The notes below the pieces were generated by a model. That model saw only the letters and a program-made list of their open reading frames with translations. It did no database searches and was not told the DNA's origin. This document shows, in pieces, positions 1 through 8,380 of a DNA stretch of 64,000 bases. The position numbers were made by a program, and so were the translations under genes. The DNA lies in NCBI GenBank assembly GCA_035314825.1, contig DATFYX010000072.1:1-64000 (forward strand), written 5' to 3'. Each line of letters starts with the position of its first letter. Within the stretch, counting starts at the first letter, position 1. Source of the stretch: Candidatus Eremiobacteraceae bacterium (lineage in GTDB: Bacteria > Vulcanimicrobiota > Vulcanimicrobiia > Eremiobacterales > Eremiobacteraceae).

Positions 1-1223
1 GCGTGGCCGAGCGCGTCGCGCGCGCGTGTGAGCGACTCGAGCTGGCGCGCGTTCGCGACGAGCGCGGTGTTCGCGGCGATCGCACCGCCTCCCCAGCCCA
101 GCCGCGCGATCGCACGCCGGACCGTTTCGACCGTCACCGGCCGGCGGACGCTGCCCACGATGTGCTCGACGCTCGGCAATTCGCGCGCGAACTCGCGCGC
201 GCCGGCGTCGCCGAGATCGAGCTTGTTGAGCAGCACGATGCGCGGGCGCCCGTCGCTCGCGCGCATGACCTCGCGCGCCTCGGCGCGCAGCGGCGACGAC
301 GCATCGAGCACGACGACGATCAGTTCGGCGTCGCCGATCGCGCGCCGTGCGCGCGTCACGCCCTCGGCCTCGATCGCATCCGACGTGGCGCGCAGCCCGG
401 CCGTGTCGCGCAGGCGCAAGACCACGCCGTCGACCGCGACGCGATCCTCGACGATGTCGCGCGTCGTGCCCGGCGTCTCCGACACGATGGCGCGTTCGGC
501 CTCGACCAGCGCGTTGAGCAATGATGACTTGCCGGCGTTGGGCGGCCCGGCGATCACGCAGTCGAGGCCGTCGCGCAATGCGCGCGCGGGACCCGCGCCC
601 GCGAGCAGGCCATCGACGCGAGCGCACTGCTCGCGGATGACGGACTCTAGGCGCGTCGCATCCGGCGCCGGCACCTCATCGGGATAGTCGACGTGCGCTT
701 CGATCTCGACCAGGCGGGCAGTCAGCTGCGCGCGCAGTTCGCGCAGACTCCGGCCGAGCGCTCCTTCAAGCCGGGCTGCGGCCGCCGCCGCGGCTTGGCG
801 CGACTGCGCGTCGATGAGATCCGCCACCGCTTCGGCTTGCGCGAGGTCGAGCTTGCCGTTGACGAACGCGCGCCGCGTGAATTCTCCGGGCGCCGCCAGA
901 CGCGCGCCTGCGGCGACCACGTGCGCCAGCACCGCTGCGACCACGCCCGCTCCGCCATGCACCTGCAGCTCGACCACGTCCTCGCCGGTGTATGACTGCG
1001 GCGCTGCGAACAGCAGCGCGAGCGAATCGTCAAGACGCTGGCCCGTGTGCGGATCGCGCACCCAGCCGCGCCGCGCGTGCGCATTGCGCAGCGCTCCGCC
1101 GCGCGCGGGCTCAAAACATGCGGCGGCGATCGCTCGTGCCTGTGGACCGGAGATGCGCACGATCGCGACCGCCGAGACGCCGGGAGGCGTGGCGATGGCT
1201 GCGATCGTGTCGTCGTGTTGCAT
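1..1223 (-). CDS. mnmE: tRNA uridine-5-carboxymethylaminomethyl GTPase MnmE, C-terminus cut by window edge
   Basis: MnmE is a G protein that, with MnmG, modifies the wobble uridine of certain tRNAs. Translation from the ATG at 1223 begins MQHDDTIAAIATPPGVSAVA, the typical formyl-THF-binding N-terminus. The G domain lies between about 550 and 210: a GPPNAGKSS P-loop, TTRD (G2), DTAGLR (G3) and NKLD (G4) are all readable. At the window edge the frame still reads RDALGH, matching the helix before the C-terminal GTPase-domain end, so only about 30-50 residues, including the usual FCIGK end with its catalytic Cys, are missing. It is the last visible gene of the leftward rpmH-rnpA-yidD-yidC-jag-mnmE series, a common order near oriC. 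Identity is secure; completeness cannot be judged. Confidence 0.93.
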   Translation of the reverse strand, partial: MQHDDTIAAIATPPGVSAVAIVRISGPQARAIAAACFEPARGGALRNAHARRGWVRDPHTGQRLDDSLALLFAAPQSYTGEDVVELQVHGGAGVVAAVLAHVVAAGARLAAPGEFTRRAFVNGKLDLAQAEAVADLIDAQSRQAAAAAAARLEGALGRSLRELRAQLTARLVEIEAHVDYPDEVPAPDATRLESVIREQCARVDGLLAGAGPARALRDGLDCVIAGPPNAGKSSLLNALVEAERAIVSETPGTTRDIVEDRVAVDGVVLRLRDTAGLRATSDAIEAEGVTRARRAIGDAELIVVVLDASSPLRAEAREVMRASDGRPRIVLLNKLDLGDAGAREFARELPSVEHIVGSVRRPVTVETVRRAIARLGWGGGAIAANTALVANARQLESLTRARDALGH

Positions 1224-1294
1224 GGTCACGTCGTCGTGGAATTGCGACGCGCGCCAAAGCAGCGCCTTGGCGCTCGCGCCTGCCGCGCACAATG

Positions 1295-1320
1295 ACGACG
1301 CGCCCGTGCAGGCGCGTCGT
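1295..1320. repeat. Perfect inverted repeat between jag and mnmE
   Basis: ACGACGCGCC and GGCGCGTCGT form a perfect 10-bp stem around a 6-nt loop in the 127-bp gap between the jag stop and the mnmE start. In the leftward direction it is followed by CATTG, not a T-run, so it is a weak candidate for an intrinsic terminator. It could instead be an mRNA-processing or stabilising hairpin that tunes mnmE relative to the upstream genes. Confidence 0.5.
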
Positions 1321-1350
1321 TGGGTCCTCGTGTGTCGTACGTCGGGCGCG

Positions 1351-2145
1351 TCAGTACGCGGGCTCCTCGTCGTACTCCGGCGGACGCTCCGGGGGCGCGT
1401 CGCGCGGCACGATCACGACGCGCCGGTTCGAGCCGCTGCCGGTCGATTCGGTCGCAAGCGCGGGATGCGCCGCCAGCGTCAGATGGATGATGCGGCGTTC
1501 CGACGGCGGCATCGGCGAGAGCTCGATCGCCACGCCCTCGCGCAGCGCGCGATCCGCGCTGCGTTGCGCGATCGAGCGAAGCGTCGCGACGCGGCGCGAG
1601 CGGTATCCCTCGACGTCCACCGCGAAGAACAGCCCCTCGGATTCGCCGCGATGCATGACCGCGTTGACGATCGCCGTGAGCGCATCGAGCATCGCACCGT
1701 GCTTGCCGATGAGAATCGCGAGATCGTCATCGGAGCTGTCGTCGTCGCGGCGGAAGCGATCGGGCGGTCCGGCGGGCGCGATCCCGCGGATGTCGATCAT
1801 CACCTGCTGTCCGTCGCGCGCCGGTTCGACGCCCCCGTACGACAGGCGTGCGGGCAGGCCCAGCGCCGCGATCAAGCCGGCGAGGAAATCGCGCGCCTCC
1901 TTGAACGGCTCGACCAGCTCAGGCGGACAGGTCTTGCGCGGCGCCGGACGGCCGCGGCCGCCGTCGCGCCGGTAGCCGCCACCGCGCTCGTTTCTGCCGC
2001 CGTTGCGGCTGTCGGAGGGGCGGCCTCCGAAGCCGCGGCCACCAGAACCGGAACCTGAGCCTGGGCCGCGACCGTAGCGCGGCGCACCGCCGCGATTGCC
2101 GTGCGGCCGATCGCCGCGCCCGTGAGGGGATCCGTAATCGTTCAT
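1351..2145 (-). CDS. jag: Jag/KhpB-type RNA-binding protein (KH + R3H)
   Basis: This 264-residue protein belongs to the Jag (SpoIIIJ-associated, KhpB) family of RNA-binding proteins encoded beside yidC. Residues 1-70 are a Gly/Arg-rich, probably disordered tract rather than the usual Jag-N domain. A KH domain with GKHG at 147-150 follows. The R3H domain is at about 181-248, with the RxxxH signature RRIIH at 217-221. The last residues are acidic and proline-rich. The ATG at 2145 overlaps the yidC stop by 4 nt (ATGA), which decides the start; a longer in-frame extension into yidC is Arg-rich and unlikely. KhpB proteins bind many mRNAs and sRNAs in other bacteria; here the role is inferred from the family. 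Confidence 0.88.
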   Translation of the reverse strand: MNDYGSPHGRGDRPHGNRGGAPRYGRGPGSGSGSGGRGFGGRPSDSRNGGRNERGGGYRRDGGRGRPAPRKTCPPELVEPFKEARDFLAGLIAALGLPARLSYGGVEPARDGQQVMIDIRGIAPAGPPDRFRRDDDSSDDDLAILIGKHGAMLDALTAIVNAVMHRGESEGLFFAVDVEGYRSRRVATLRSIAQRSADRALREGVAIELSPMPPSERRIIHLTLAAHPALATESTGSGSNRRVVIVPRDAPPERPPEYDEEPAY

Positions 2146-3080
2146 GAGCCTTGTTTTGCGCCTCCACCGGACGGATTGATGGCGGCCGGCGCGTTGGCCG
2201 CGCCGTTGCCGCTGGGCTGGACTTTGCGCACCTTGGCGCCACATTTCTCGCACTTGCTACCCTTGACCACGACCAGACGCTCGTTGCACGACGGGCAATC
2301 GAGCGGATAGCCGGCCAGCGTCGCCGGCGTCTCGGCCGGCGGCGCGCCGATGCGCGACGGCGAACGCATGATGATCCATTGCTGCGTCATGCTGATCACG
2401 TTGAAGCCGAGCCAATACAGGATGAACGCCGACGGATAGCCGCGCAAGAAGAAGAAGAGCGCGACCGGCATGATGAGCGAGTTGATCTTCATCATCTGCG
2501 CCTGCTGCGGGTCGATGTTCGGCGTCGGCGTCAAGCGCACCGAGAAGTACAGCGAGACGGCGTAGAGCAGCAGCAGCACTTGGTCGGGCTGGGCCAGATT
2601 GACGGCGAGGATGTGGGGGAATTTGAGCGAGAGCGGCGAGCCGATCCATGCCCACGTCGCCGCTTTGAACTGTTCGTTGTGATCCTTGATGGCGAAATAC
2701 ACCGCCGAGAGGATCGGCAGTTGCACGAGCAACGGCAGGCAGCCGCCGAGCGGATTGACGCCGTGCTCCCGATACAGCGCCAGCGTCTCCTCTTGGAGCT
2801 TCTGCTTGTTGTCCTTGTACTTGGTCTGAAGCCGCTTGAGGTATGGCGCGAGCGCCTGCATCTCTTTGGCGGACTTGAACTGCTGCACGTACAGCGGGAT
2901 GAGTGCGACGCGCACGACAAGCGCGAGCACGAGCATCGACCAGCCGTAATTGTGCGTCACGCCGTTGATGTAGTCGATGACCGAGCCGAAGAAATGCCAG
3001 AGCGGATCGAATATCGGCGCGAACGGGTTGGCGAACCCGAACACCAGGGCGGACACGTGAACCAGGATGGCGATCGTCAT
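2142..3080 (-). CDS. yidC: Membrane protein insertase YidC with C-terminal zinc-ribbon
   Basis: YidC/Oxa1 inserts and folds inner-membrane proteins, alone or with SecYEG. The 312-residue protein has a short N-terminal hydrophobic segment and five core membrane segments. The conserved groove arginine (R57 in LALVVRVALIPLYVQQ) and the charged hairpin at 70-105 are present. It lacks the big periplasmic domain of proteobacterial YidC, as in Gram-positive and cyanobacterial forms. Unusually, after the last membrane segment there is a cytoplasmic CPSC-x11-CEKC motif (Cys 262, 265, 277, 280), a small zinc-ribbon, then a Gly/Ala/Asn-rich tail. The gene lies 22 nt after yidD and overlaps jag, so it is co-transcribed with both. 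Confidence 0.94.
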   Translation of the reverse strand: MTIAILVHVSALVFGFANPFAPIFDPLWHFFGSVIDYINGVTHNYGWSMLVLALVVRVALIPLYVQQFKSAKEMQALAPYLKRLQTKYKDNKQKLQEETLALYREHGVNPLGGCLPLLVQLPILSAVYFAIKDHNEQFKAATWAWIGSPLSLKFPHILAVNLAQPDQVLLLLYAVSLYFSVRLTPTPNIDPQQAQMMKINSLIMPVALFFFLRGYPSAFILYWLGFNVISMTQQWIIMRSPSRIGAPPAETPATLAGYPLDCPSCNERLVVVKGSKCEKCGAKVRKVQPSGNGAANAPAAINPSGGGAKQGS

Positions 3081-3102
3081 GCTCTCTTCTTATAGATGAA
3101 GT

Positions 3103-3309
3103 CTACGGAACCGGGTCGTGGCCACCGGGATGCCACGGATGGCAACGCAGCAGCCGTTTGGCGGCCAGAGCCGACCCGCGCGCCCCGCCGTACCGCTCGA
3201 TCGCCTGCGCCGCATACTCAGAACATGTGGGCGTGAAGCGGCACGCCGGCGGCAGCAGTTTCGAGATCGTCCGCTGATAGGCGCGGATGGCGACGACCAG
3301 CGGGTTCAT
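3103..3309 (-). CDS. yidD: Membrane protein insertion efficiency factor YidD
   Basis: YidD is a small membrane-associated protein that assists YidC-dependent insertion. The 68-residue product starts [20 protein letters not shown] and contains the family signature [11 protein letters not shown] followed by [17 protein letters not shown], which is diagnostic (DUF37). Its ATG at 3309 overlaps the rnpA TGA by 4 nt, so this start is chosen over a longer in-frame Arg-rich extension. Length is typical for the family (65-90 aa). The gene sits between rnpA and yidC, the classic location. Confidence 0.95.
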   Translation of the reverse strand: MNPLVVAIRAYQRTISKLLPPACRFTPTCSEYAAQAIERYGGARGSALAAKRLLRCHPWHPGGHDPVP

Positions 3310-3665
3310 GCGCGCTTCCGAGGCGGCCGAGCCTCGGCGTCGCGCGCGCGCGCAAGCGCGCTCGTCAGGTTGCGTCGTAGTTCGACGAATGTCAGGCCCG
3401 CGGCACCCGGCCGGCACGAGATGACGTACCAGCGGTGTGGCGCGCGCAAACCCTCGGCGTCGAGGATGGCTTTGCAGCGTCGGCGCAGCCGATTGCGATG
3501 CACCGCCTTGCCCACCGTCTTGGGGATCACGACGCCGACCTTAGTCGTCGTCGCCCCGCGCGGCTCGTACCCGTACAGAGTGAAAGCCTCGCGTTTCACC
3601 GGTGCGCCCCGACGGATCACAAGCGTGAACTCCCGCCGGCCGCGCAGGCTGTCGAAGGTGCGCAT
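3306..3665 (-). CDS. rnpA: Ribonuclease P protein component
   Basis: RnpA is the basic protein subunit of RNase P; it helps the catalytic RNA process the 5' ends of pre-tRNAs. The 119-residue product begins [20 protein letters not shown] and has the RNR signature in [15 protein letters not shown], followed by an Arg-rich C-terminus. Length is normal. It starts 24 nt after the rpmH stop and overlaps yidD by 4 nt, so the three form one transcription unit driven from the promoter upstream of rpmH. The RNase P RNA gene is not in this window. Confidence 0.95.
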   Translation of the reverse strand: MRTFDSLRGRREFTLVIRRGAPVKREAFTLYGYEPRGATTTKVGVVIPKTVGKAVHRNRLRRRCKAILDAEGLRAPHRWYVISCRPGAAGLTFVELRRNLTSALARARDAEARPPRKRA

Positions 3666-3689
3666 GGTGCGCTGTCCGTCGGCGCCGTC

Positions 3690-3827
3690 CTAGTCCGGCG
3701 TGAGGCGTTTGCGGCCCTTGCGGCGGCGCGTGGCCAACACGCGACGGCCGTTCTTTGTGGCCATCCGCGCGCGAAACCCGTGCGTCCGCTTGCGCCGGCG
3801 GTTGTGCGGCTGAAAAGTGCGTTTCAC
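3690..3827 (-). CDS. rpmH: 50S ribosomal protein L34
   Basis: The 45-residue product reads [20 protein letters not shown] and continues with the strongly basic [16 protein letters not shown] end, which is unmistakable L34. It begins with GTG at 3827, about a dozen nt after a TAGGAG Shine-Dalgarno sequence. It is the first gene of the leftward operon rpmH-rnpA-yidD-yidC-jag. A perfect 11-bp hairpin lies in its 5' leader and a strong promoter lies behind that. Confidence 0.96.
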   Translation of the reverse strand: MKRTFQPHNRRRKRTHGFRARMATKNGRRVLATRRRKGRKRLTPD

Positions 3828-3850
3828 GTTGTATCGGGGCTCCTACATAC

Positions 3851-3875
3851 CAAGTGCCGCCCGCGGCGGCACTTG
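3851..3875. repeat. 11-bp perfect palindrome in the rpmH leader
   Basis: CAAGTGCCGCC and GGCGGCACTTG pair perfectly around a CGC loop. In the leftward transcript this hairpin lies between the predicted start (about 3894) and the rpmH ribosome-binding site, so it could fold in the 5' UTR of the L34 mRNA. No T-run follows on either strand, so it is not a standard terminator. A role in L34 leader regulation or as a DNA palindrome at the origin edge is possible but unproven. Confidence 0.7.
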
Positions 3876-3900
3876 CGACAATGGCGATTGGAGAAGCTTC

Positions 3901-3930
3901 ATTATAGATGCGGGCCTGCAATACCGTCAA
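3901..3930 (-). promoter_or_regulatory. Sigma70-type promoter for rpmH-rnpA operon
   Basis: On the minus strand TTGACG (plus 3925-3930) and a perfect TATAAT (plus 3901-3906) are separated by 18 bp, an almost consensus housekeeping promoter. Transcription would start near 3894 and reach rpmH after about 65 nt. This is the best promoter match found in the window and fits the high expression expected for L34 and RNase P protein. Confidence 0.75.
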
Positions 3931-4105
3931 GAAAGGCGCTGCAGTGACGTTTGCGGGACGTAGGCACTCCCGCGCCGCGCACGGAAGGCCGTGGACCTCT
4001 CCGTGGACAGGCGGTGTATGGCGAAGCGACGCGCGTGGATCGGAAAACCGCGCAAACACCTGGCGCACAAGGGCCCTATCGCTTGCCGCGATGCTCGCGG
4101 CCTCC

Positions 4106-4137
4106 TTATTCACACCTGTGGATAACATTGTGGATAC
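4106..4137. promoter_or_regulatory. DnaA-box cluster 1
   Basis: TTATTCACA at 4106-4114 (plus) and TGTGGATAA at 4117-4125 (minus-strand TTATCCACA) both match the consensus TTATNCACA exactly. TGTGGATAC at 4129-4137 has one mismatch. The three sites are packed within 32 bp, the spacing expected for cooperative DnaA binding. Confidence 0.85.
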
Positions 4138-4305
4138 GTTCGCGGGGAGGCGCAAGGGCTTATGGGGTGGGGCATTGCGCCGTTTCGCGCGCGAAAAACT
4201 CGTAAATCTTGTTTGCGGGCGCGGGCGAACGATCGGAAGTTCGCGCGGCTCGGGTGCGAACGCGCGCTCCCATCGCGCAAGCCCTTGCGCCATGCGCGAG
4301 AAATC

Positions 4306-4347
4306 GTATCCACATGCACATCGCTTTTGCTGTGGATATGTGCATAG
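4306..4347. promoter_or_regulatory. DnaA-box cluster 2
   Basis: GTATCCACA at 4306-4314 (plus), TGTGGATAT at 4331-4339 (minus) and the weaker TGTGCATAG at 4339-4347 (minus) each differ from the DnaA-box consensus by one base. They lie about 120 bp upstream of dnaA beside an A-rich tract, a plausible site for unwinding and/or dnaA autoregulation. Confidence 0.7.
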
Positions 4348-4465
4348 AAAAAACGCGCAAACCCTGAAGGAATAAGGATTTCCGCTCACTAAAGCGCGGA
4401 GCCCGTCCGAATTGCGGCTCACGACTCGGACAGCGATTTCCTTTACGAACGAATAGAAAGAAGTG

Positions 4466-5851
4466 ATGGAAGTGGCGACTGTTCTCGGTACCAATGAAGA
4501 ATATCTGTGGCAGAGCTGTTTGAGCGCGCTGGAAAACCGTTTCACAAAACCGATCTTCGAGACGTGGATCAAACCGATGCGCGTCCAGCGCATGACCACG
4601 GACGAGATCACCCTCGCCGTGCAGAACGCCTTTGCCAAAGATTGGGCCGAGAACCGTCTCAAGGTGACTATCCTTGGGACGCTGACCGAGATCATGGGAG
4701 CCCCCATGAACGTCCGCTTCGTCGTCGACGACGCGGTCGTGGACCCCTCACCGGGACAACAGGGGCAGGCCACGCCGACGGACGCGGCGCCGCAGATGGC
4801 CACGGTCACCGACGATTTCAGACACACCGGCCTTACGGACCGCTACACGTTTGAACAATTCGTCGTCGGCGCGACCAACCGGTTCGCGCACGCGGCAGCC
4901 CAAGCGGTGGCCGACTCGCCCGCACGTGCGTACAATCCCCTCTTCATCTACGGCGCGGTCGGTCTGGGCAAGACGCACTTGATGCACGCGATCGGGCATC
5001 GGGTCCTTGTCTCCGACCCGAAGGCGCGCGTCGTGTACGTCTCGTCCGAGACGTTCACCAACGAGTTCATCACCGCGATCAAGAACAACCAGACCGTCGA
5101 GTTCCGCAACCGCTACCGGACGGTCGACGTGCTGCTCATCGACGACATCCAGTTCTTGGAAGGCAAGGAGCAGACGCAAGAAGAGTTCTTCCACACGTTC
5201 AACACGCTGCACGAGGCGTCCAAGCAGCTCGTGATCTCGAGCGACCGGCCGCCCAAGGACATCCAAACGCTGGAGAACCGGCTGCGCTCGCGATTCGAGT
5301 GGGGCCTGCTGACCGACATCCAACAGCCTGACCTCGAGACGCGCGAGGCGATCCTGCGCAAGAAGGCGGAGAGCGATCACATCGACGTGCCGCACGAAGT
5401 GACGTCATACATCGCCAAGATCATCCCGTCCAACATCCGGCAGCTCGAGGGCGCGCTCATCAAATTGACCGCCTACGCCTCCTTGTATAAGAAGCCGATC
5501 ACCGTCGAGCTGGCCACCGAGGTGCTGCGCAACGAGATCCAAGAGGTGCCGTTGCGAAAGGTCACCATCGCGCTCATCAAAGAGAAAGTGGCCCGCTTCC
5601 ACGGCATCACCCTCAAGGAGCTCGAGGGCCAGCGCCGCGACCACCGCCTGACCGTGCCGCGCCAGATCGCGATGTACTTGGCATGCGACCTCACCAACGC
5701 GTCGCTGCCCCAGATCGCCCGCGAATTCGGCAAGAAGGACCACACGACCGTGATGTACGCGCGCAATAAGGTCAAGGACCAGACCGAGCGCGATCCGGAG
5801 TTCCGCAGCAAGCTCAAATCGGTCGTCGCGACCATCAACCAAGACGGCTGA
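4466..5851 (+). CDS. dnaA: Chromosomal replication initiator DnaA
   Basis: DnaA binds the boxes just upstream, melts oriC and recruits the helicase. From the ATG at 4466 the product is 461 aa (a GTG at 4463 would add one residue). Domain I is at the N-terminus with the typical W-x(3)-L motif. Domain II is a short Pro/Gln linker (about 93-115). The AAA+ domain has Walker A GAVGLGKT at about 163-170, Walker B LLIDDIQF near 223-230 and the SSDRPP sensor region. Domain IV carries the DnaA signature, including DHTTVMYARNKV near 425-436, which reads boxes of the TTATNCACA type found here. Length is standard. Confidence 0.98.
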   Translation: MEVATVLGTNEEYLWQSCLSALENRFTKPIFETWIKPMRVQRMTTDEITLAVQNAFAKDWAENRLKVTILGTLTEIMGAPMNVRFVVDDAVVDPSPGQQGQATPTDAAPQMATVTDDFRHTGLTDRYTFEQFVVGATNRFAHAAAQAVADSPARAYNPLFIYGAVGLGKTHLMHAIGHRVLVSDPKARVVYVSSETFTNEFITAIKNNQTVEFRNRYRTVDVLLIDDIQFLEGKEQTQEEFFHTFNTLHEASKQLVISSDRPPKDIQTLENRLRSRFEWGLLTDIQQPDLETREAILRKKAESDHIDVPHEVTSYIAKIIPSNIRQLEGALIKLTAYASLYKKPITVELATEVLRNEIQEVPLRKVTIALIKEKVARFHGITLKELEGQRRDHRLTVPRQIAMYLACDLTNASLPQIAREFGKKDHTTVMYARNKVKDQTERDPEFRSKLKSVVATINQDG

Positions 5852-6136
5852 ACGCGTTCATCCTAAAGTCCGTGGATACGCTGCGGATGGGGTGGATAGC
5901 CGGATGCGCGAGGCGCGCGCCGGCGGCCCGATGTGCAAGCGGTGCATGGGGCGGCCCGCGCTCCACAGCCGACACCGGGGCGCGAACGCAACAACCACCG
6001 ACGACGCCGACGTCATCCTCGCTATACACCGCCCTATTACGGAGATGACGACATAAAGAAAACTAGATAGGCTACGGAATGAACTGAGCGGCGTTGCGAA
6101 TAACTACGCACAGCACAAACGCTACGAGGGAAGACG
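5852..6136. other. dnaA-dnaN spacer
   Basis: 285 bp with no gene. One degenerate DnaA-box-like site (CGTGGATAC at 5871-5879, two mismatches) and an AT-richer stretch at about 6048-6075 are visible. A separate dnaN promoter is likely in the latter but no clear -35/-10 pair could be assigned. Confidence 0.5.
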
Positions 6137-7249
6137 ATGAAGTTCAGTTGCAACGCGAAGGATGTCGCGGGGGCGGTCGCCGCTGCCAGCAAGGTGGTCA
6201 ACGCCCACAGCACCATGCCGATCTTGGGGAACGTCTTGCTGACGGCCAGGAAGGGACGCGTCAGCGTCCGCGCCACCGACCTTGAGCTCACGCTTGAGAA
6301 CGCGTTCAACGCCGAGGTGACCGAGGAAGGCCGCTGCACCGTGCCGGCGCGCCTGTTCTCCGGCTACCTCGCAAACCTGCCGGCCGCCACGCTCGAGATG
6401 ACGGGCACCGCGAGCCGGGCGACGCTCAAATGCGAGCGATCGAACTACGAGTTCTTCGCCTTGCCCGCCGATGAATATCCGCCGTTGCCCGAAGGCACGT
6501 CGTCGGATGAGTTCCGGATCGATGCCAAAGCGTTCCGCGAAGCCGCGACCGCGGTCACCTTCGCCGCCTCGAGCGAAGAGGCGCGCGGCCCGGTGCTCAT
6601 GGGCACGCTGCTCGAACTTGACGGCGCATCGCTCACCATGGTGGCCACTGACGGTTATCGCCTCGCGCGCTATCAGCTTGCGCTGACCGAACCCGTCAAG
6701 CAATCCGCGCGCCTCATCGTGCCGGCGCGGGCGCTGGGCGAAGTCGTGCGCGTCGCGTCGGGCGGCACGATCGAAGCGACCGTGCTGGGCGGGCAAGCCA
6801 ACCAGCTCGTATTCAACACCGGCGATGTGAAGGTGATCGCCCGCCTCATCGACGGGCAGTATCCCAACTATCAGCAAGTCATCCCCAAAGAGTTCGACAA
6901 GCGCGTCATCGCAAGCACCGAGAAGCTGCTGGCGAGCCTGCGCCGCGCCGAAGTGGTCGCCGGCGACCGCGCCAGCATGGTCAAGCTCGCGATGGACGGC
7001 ACGAGCCTCGTGATCACCGCTAGCTCCGACACCGCCGGCACCGCGTACGAGGAGATCGACGTCGAGCGCAGCGGTGATCCGCTCACCATCGCCTTCAACG
7101 CGAAATACTTGGTCGAGATCCTCAACCACGTCGGCGCGGACACCGTCGCGATGAGCTTCCAAGGCGCGCTCAATCCCGGCGCGATGCGCCCGGCGTCAGG
7201 CGAGCTCGCCGAGCGCCAGCTATACATCCTCATGCCGCTGCGGCAGTAG
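6137..7249 (+). CDS. dnaN: DNA polymerase III beta sliding clamp
   Basis: DnaN forms the ring-shaped clamp that tethers DNA polymerase III to DNA. The 370-aa product begins MKFSCNAKDVAGAVAAASKV and shows the three repeated clamp folds, including NTMPIL-like HSTMPILGNVLL near residue 30, ATDGYRLA in the middle domain and a C-terminal LYILMPLR that matches the conserved YVIMPMRL-type end lining the hydrophobic cleft. Length is standard. It is preceded by a GGGAAG-type ribosome-binding site and followed 3 nt later by recF. Confidence 0.97.
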   Translation: MKFSCNAKDVAGAVAAASKVVNAHSTMPILGNVLLTARKGRVSVRATDLELTLENAFNAEVTEEGRCTVPARLFSGYLANLPAATLEMTGTASRATLKCERSNYEFFALPADEYPPLPEGTSSDEFRIDAKAFREAATAVTFAASSEEARGPVLMGTLLELDGASLTMVATDGYRLARYQLALTEPVKQSARLIVPARALGEVVRVASGGTIEATVLGGQANQLVFNTGDVKVIARLIDGQYPNYQQVIPKEFDKRVIASTEKLLASLRRAEVVAGDRASMVKLAMDGTSLVITASSDTAGTAYEEIDVERSGDPLTIAFNAKYLVEILNHVGADTVAMSFQGALNPGAMRPASGELAERQLYILMPLRQ

Positions 7250-7252
7250 ACA

Positions 7253-8380
7253 GTGCGCGTCGACTCGCTCGAACTCGCGAATTTCCGCAACTATGCCGCC
7301 CTCCGCTTTGACCCGCCGGAGGGCGCGTGCATCTTGGTGGGTGCCAACGCGCAGGGCAAGTCCAACGTGCTCGAAGCGCTCGCCCTGTTGGCGCTGGGGA
7401 AATCGTTCCGCACGGTACGCGAATCGGATCTGATCCGTTTCGACGCCCCCGCCGCGAGCGTGGCGGCGCAGGTCCACACGCGCTCGGGCGTCGCGTCGGC
7501 CGGCTGTGTGATCACCCGCGCGGGCGAAGGCGCGCGCAAGCGCTTCTTGCGCAACGGCCGCGGCGTCTCGTATGGCAGCTTTCTCGGCGGCATCACTGCG
7601 GTGACGTTCGCGCCCGCGGATCTGGGCTTGATCACCGGTCCCGCCAGCCTGCGGCGGCGCCTCCTCAATGCGGCGCTCTCGCAGCTCGATCGCGGCTACT
7701 ACCACGACTTGGCCGCGTACATCAAAGTGCTGGCGCAGAAGAACGCCTTCTTGCGCTCGCCGGATGCGGGCGATCGCACGTTGCTCGCGACGTACAACGC
7801 GCAAGTGACCGACATCGGCACGCGCCTGGTGAGCGCTCGAGCCGCCTACGTGCGCCGTCTCGGACACGAAGCCGAGACCGCGCACGCGCGCTGGGTGGGC
7901 AGCCGCGACGCATTGGAGGTGGCATACGCTCCGTCCCCGGCGCAGGACGCGTACACACCCGATGCGATATCCGGGCGCCTTGCCGAAGCGCTCGCGCTGG
8001 GCGCGCGCGCCGAAGCGGCGCGTAAGGTGTCACTGTTCGGGCCGCACCGCGACGACATCTCGATCGGTTTGGGCGGACGTGCGCTGGCGCGCTACGGATC
8101 GCAAGGCCAGCAGCGCACCGCCGTGCTGGCGATCAAAGCGGCCGAATACGCACTGGCGCATGCGGCAGCCGGCGAAGCGCCGCTGCTGTTGCTCGACGAC
8201 GTGCTCTCCGAACTCGACGAACAGCGCCGCCACGCGTTCATGTCCAGCATCGCCGGCTTCGAGCAGGCCTTCATCACCGCCACCGATCTGTCCGACGTCG
8301 CGTTCGAGACGCCGCATCACGTGGTGCACGTCAAGAACGGCACGCTGGTGCAGGACGTGCGGCGCGCCGCAAGCGCATGA
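7253..8380 (+). CDS. recF: DNA replication/repair protein RecF
   Basis: RecF is an SMC-like ATPase that helps load RecA at gapped DNA with RecO and RecR (recR is at 49.3 kb). The 375-aa product has the N-terminal LELANFRNY motif, Walker A GANAQGKS at 30-37, the RecF signature FGPHRDDI around residue 263, and Walker B LLLDDVLSELDEQRR near 320. It starts with GTG three nt after the dnaN stop and overlaps the next gene by 4 nt (ATGA), consistent with one operon. Confidence 0.96.
   Translation: MRVDSLELANFRNYAALRFDPPEGACILVGANAQGKSNVLEALALLALGKSFRTVRESDLIRFDAPAASVAAQVHTRSGVASAGCVITRAGEGARKRFLRNGRGVSYGSFLGGITAVTFAPADLGLITGPASLRRRLLNAALSQLDRGYYHDLAAYIKVLAQKNAFLRSPDAGDRTLLATYNAQVTDIGTRLVSARAAYVRRLGHEAETAHARWVGSRDALEVAYAPSPAQDAYTPDAISGRLAEALALGARAEAARKVSLFGPHRDDISIGLGGRALARYGSQGQQRTAVLAIKAAEYALAHAAAGEAPLLLLDDVLSELDEQRRHAFMSSIAGFEQAFITATDLSDVAFETPHHVVHVKNGTLVQDVRRAASA

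Larger units (their letters stand above)
3931..4462. other. oriC: Chromosomal replication origin (oriC) region
   Basis: This gene-free stretch between the rpmH promoter and dnaA holds at least five good or near-perfect DnaA boxes in two clusters (around 4106-4137 and 4306-4347), plus an AT-richer segment from about 4344 to 4385. Gene orientation diverges here: everything to the left is leftward, and the next 37 kb to the right is rightward. That arrangement and the neighbours (rpmH, rnpA, dnaA, dnaN, recF, gyrB) are the standard oriC context. I did not find a convincing dnaA promoter. Unwinding element and DnaA-trio assignments would need closer analysis. Confidence 0.85.

Noticed and set aside
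3541-4827. Long leftward open frame (428 codons) across rnpA, oriC and the dnaA start
   Set aside because: It is antisense to dnaA, runs through DnaA boxes, and is only incidentally joined to a piece in another frame of rnpA. Composition is that of a GC-rich shadow frame.
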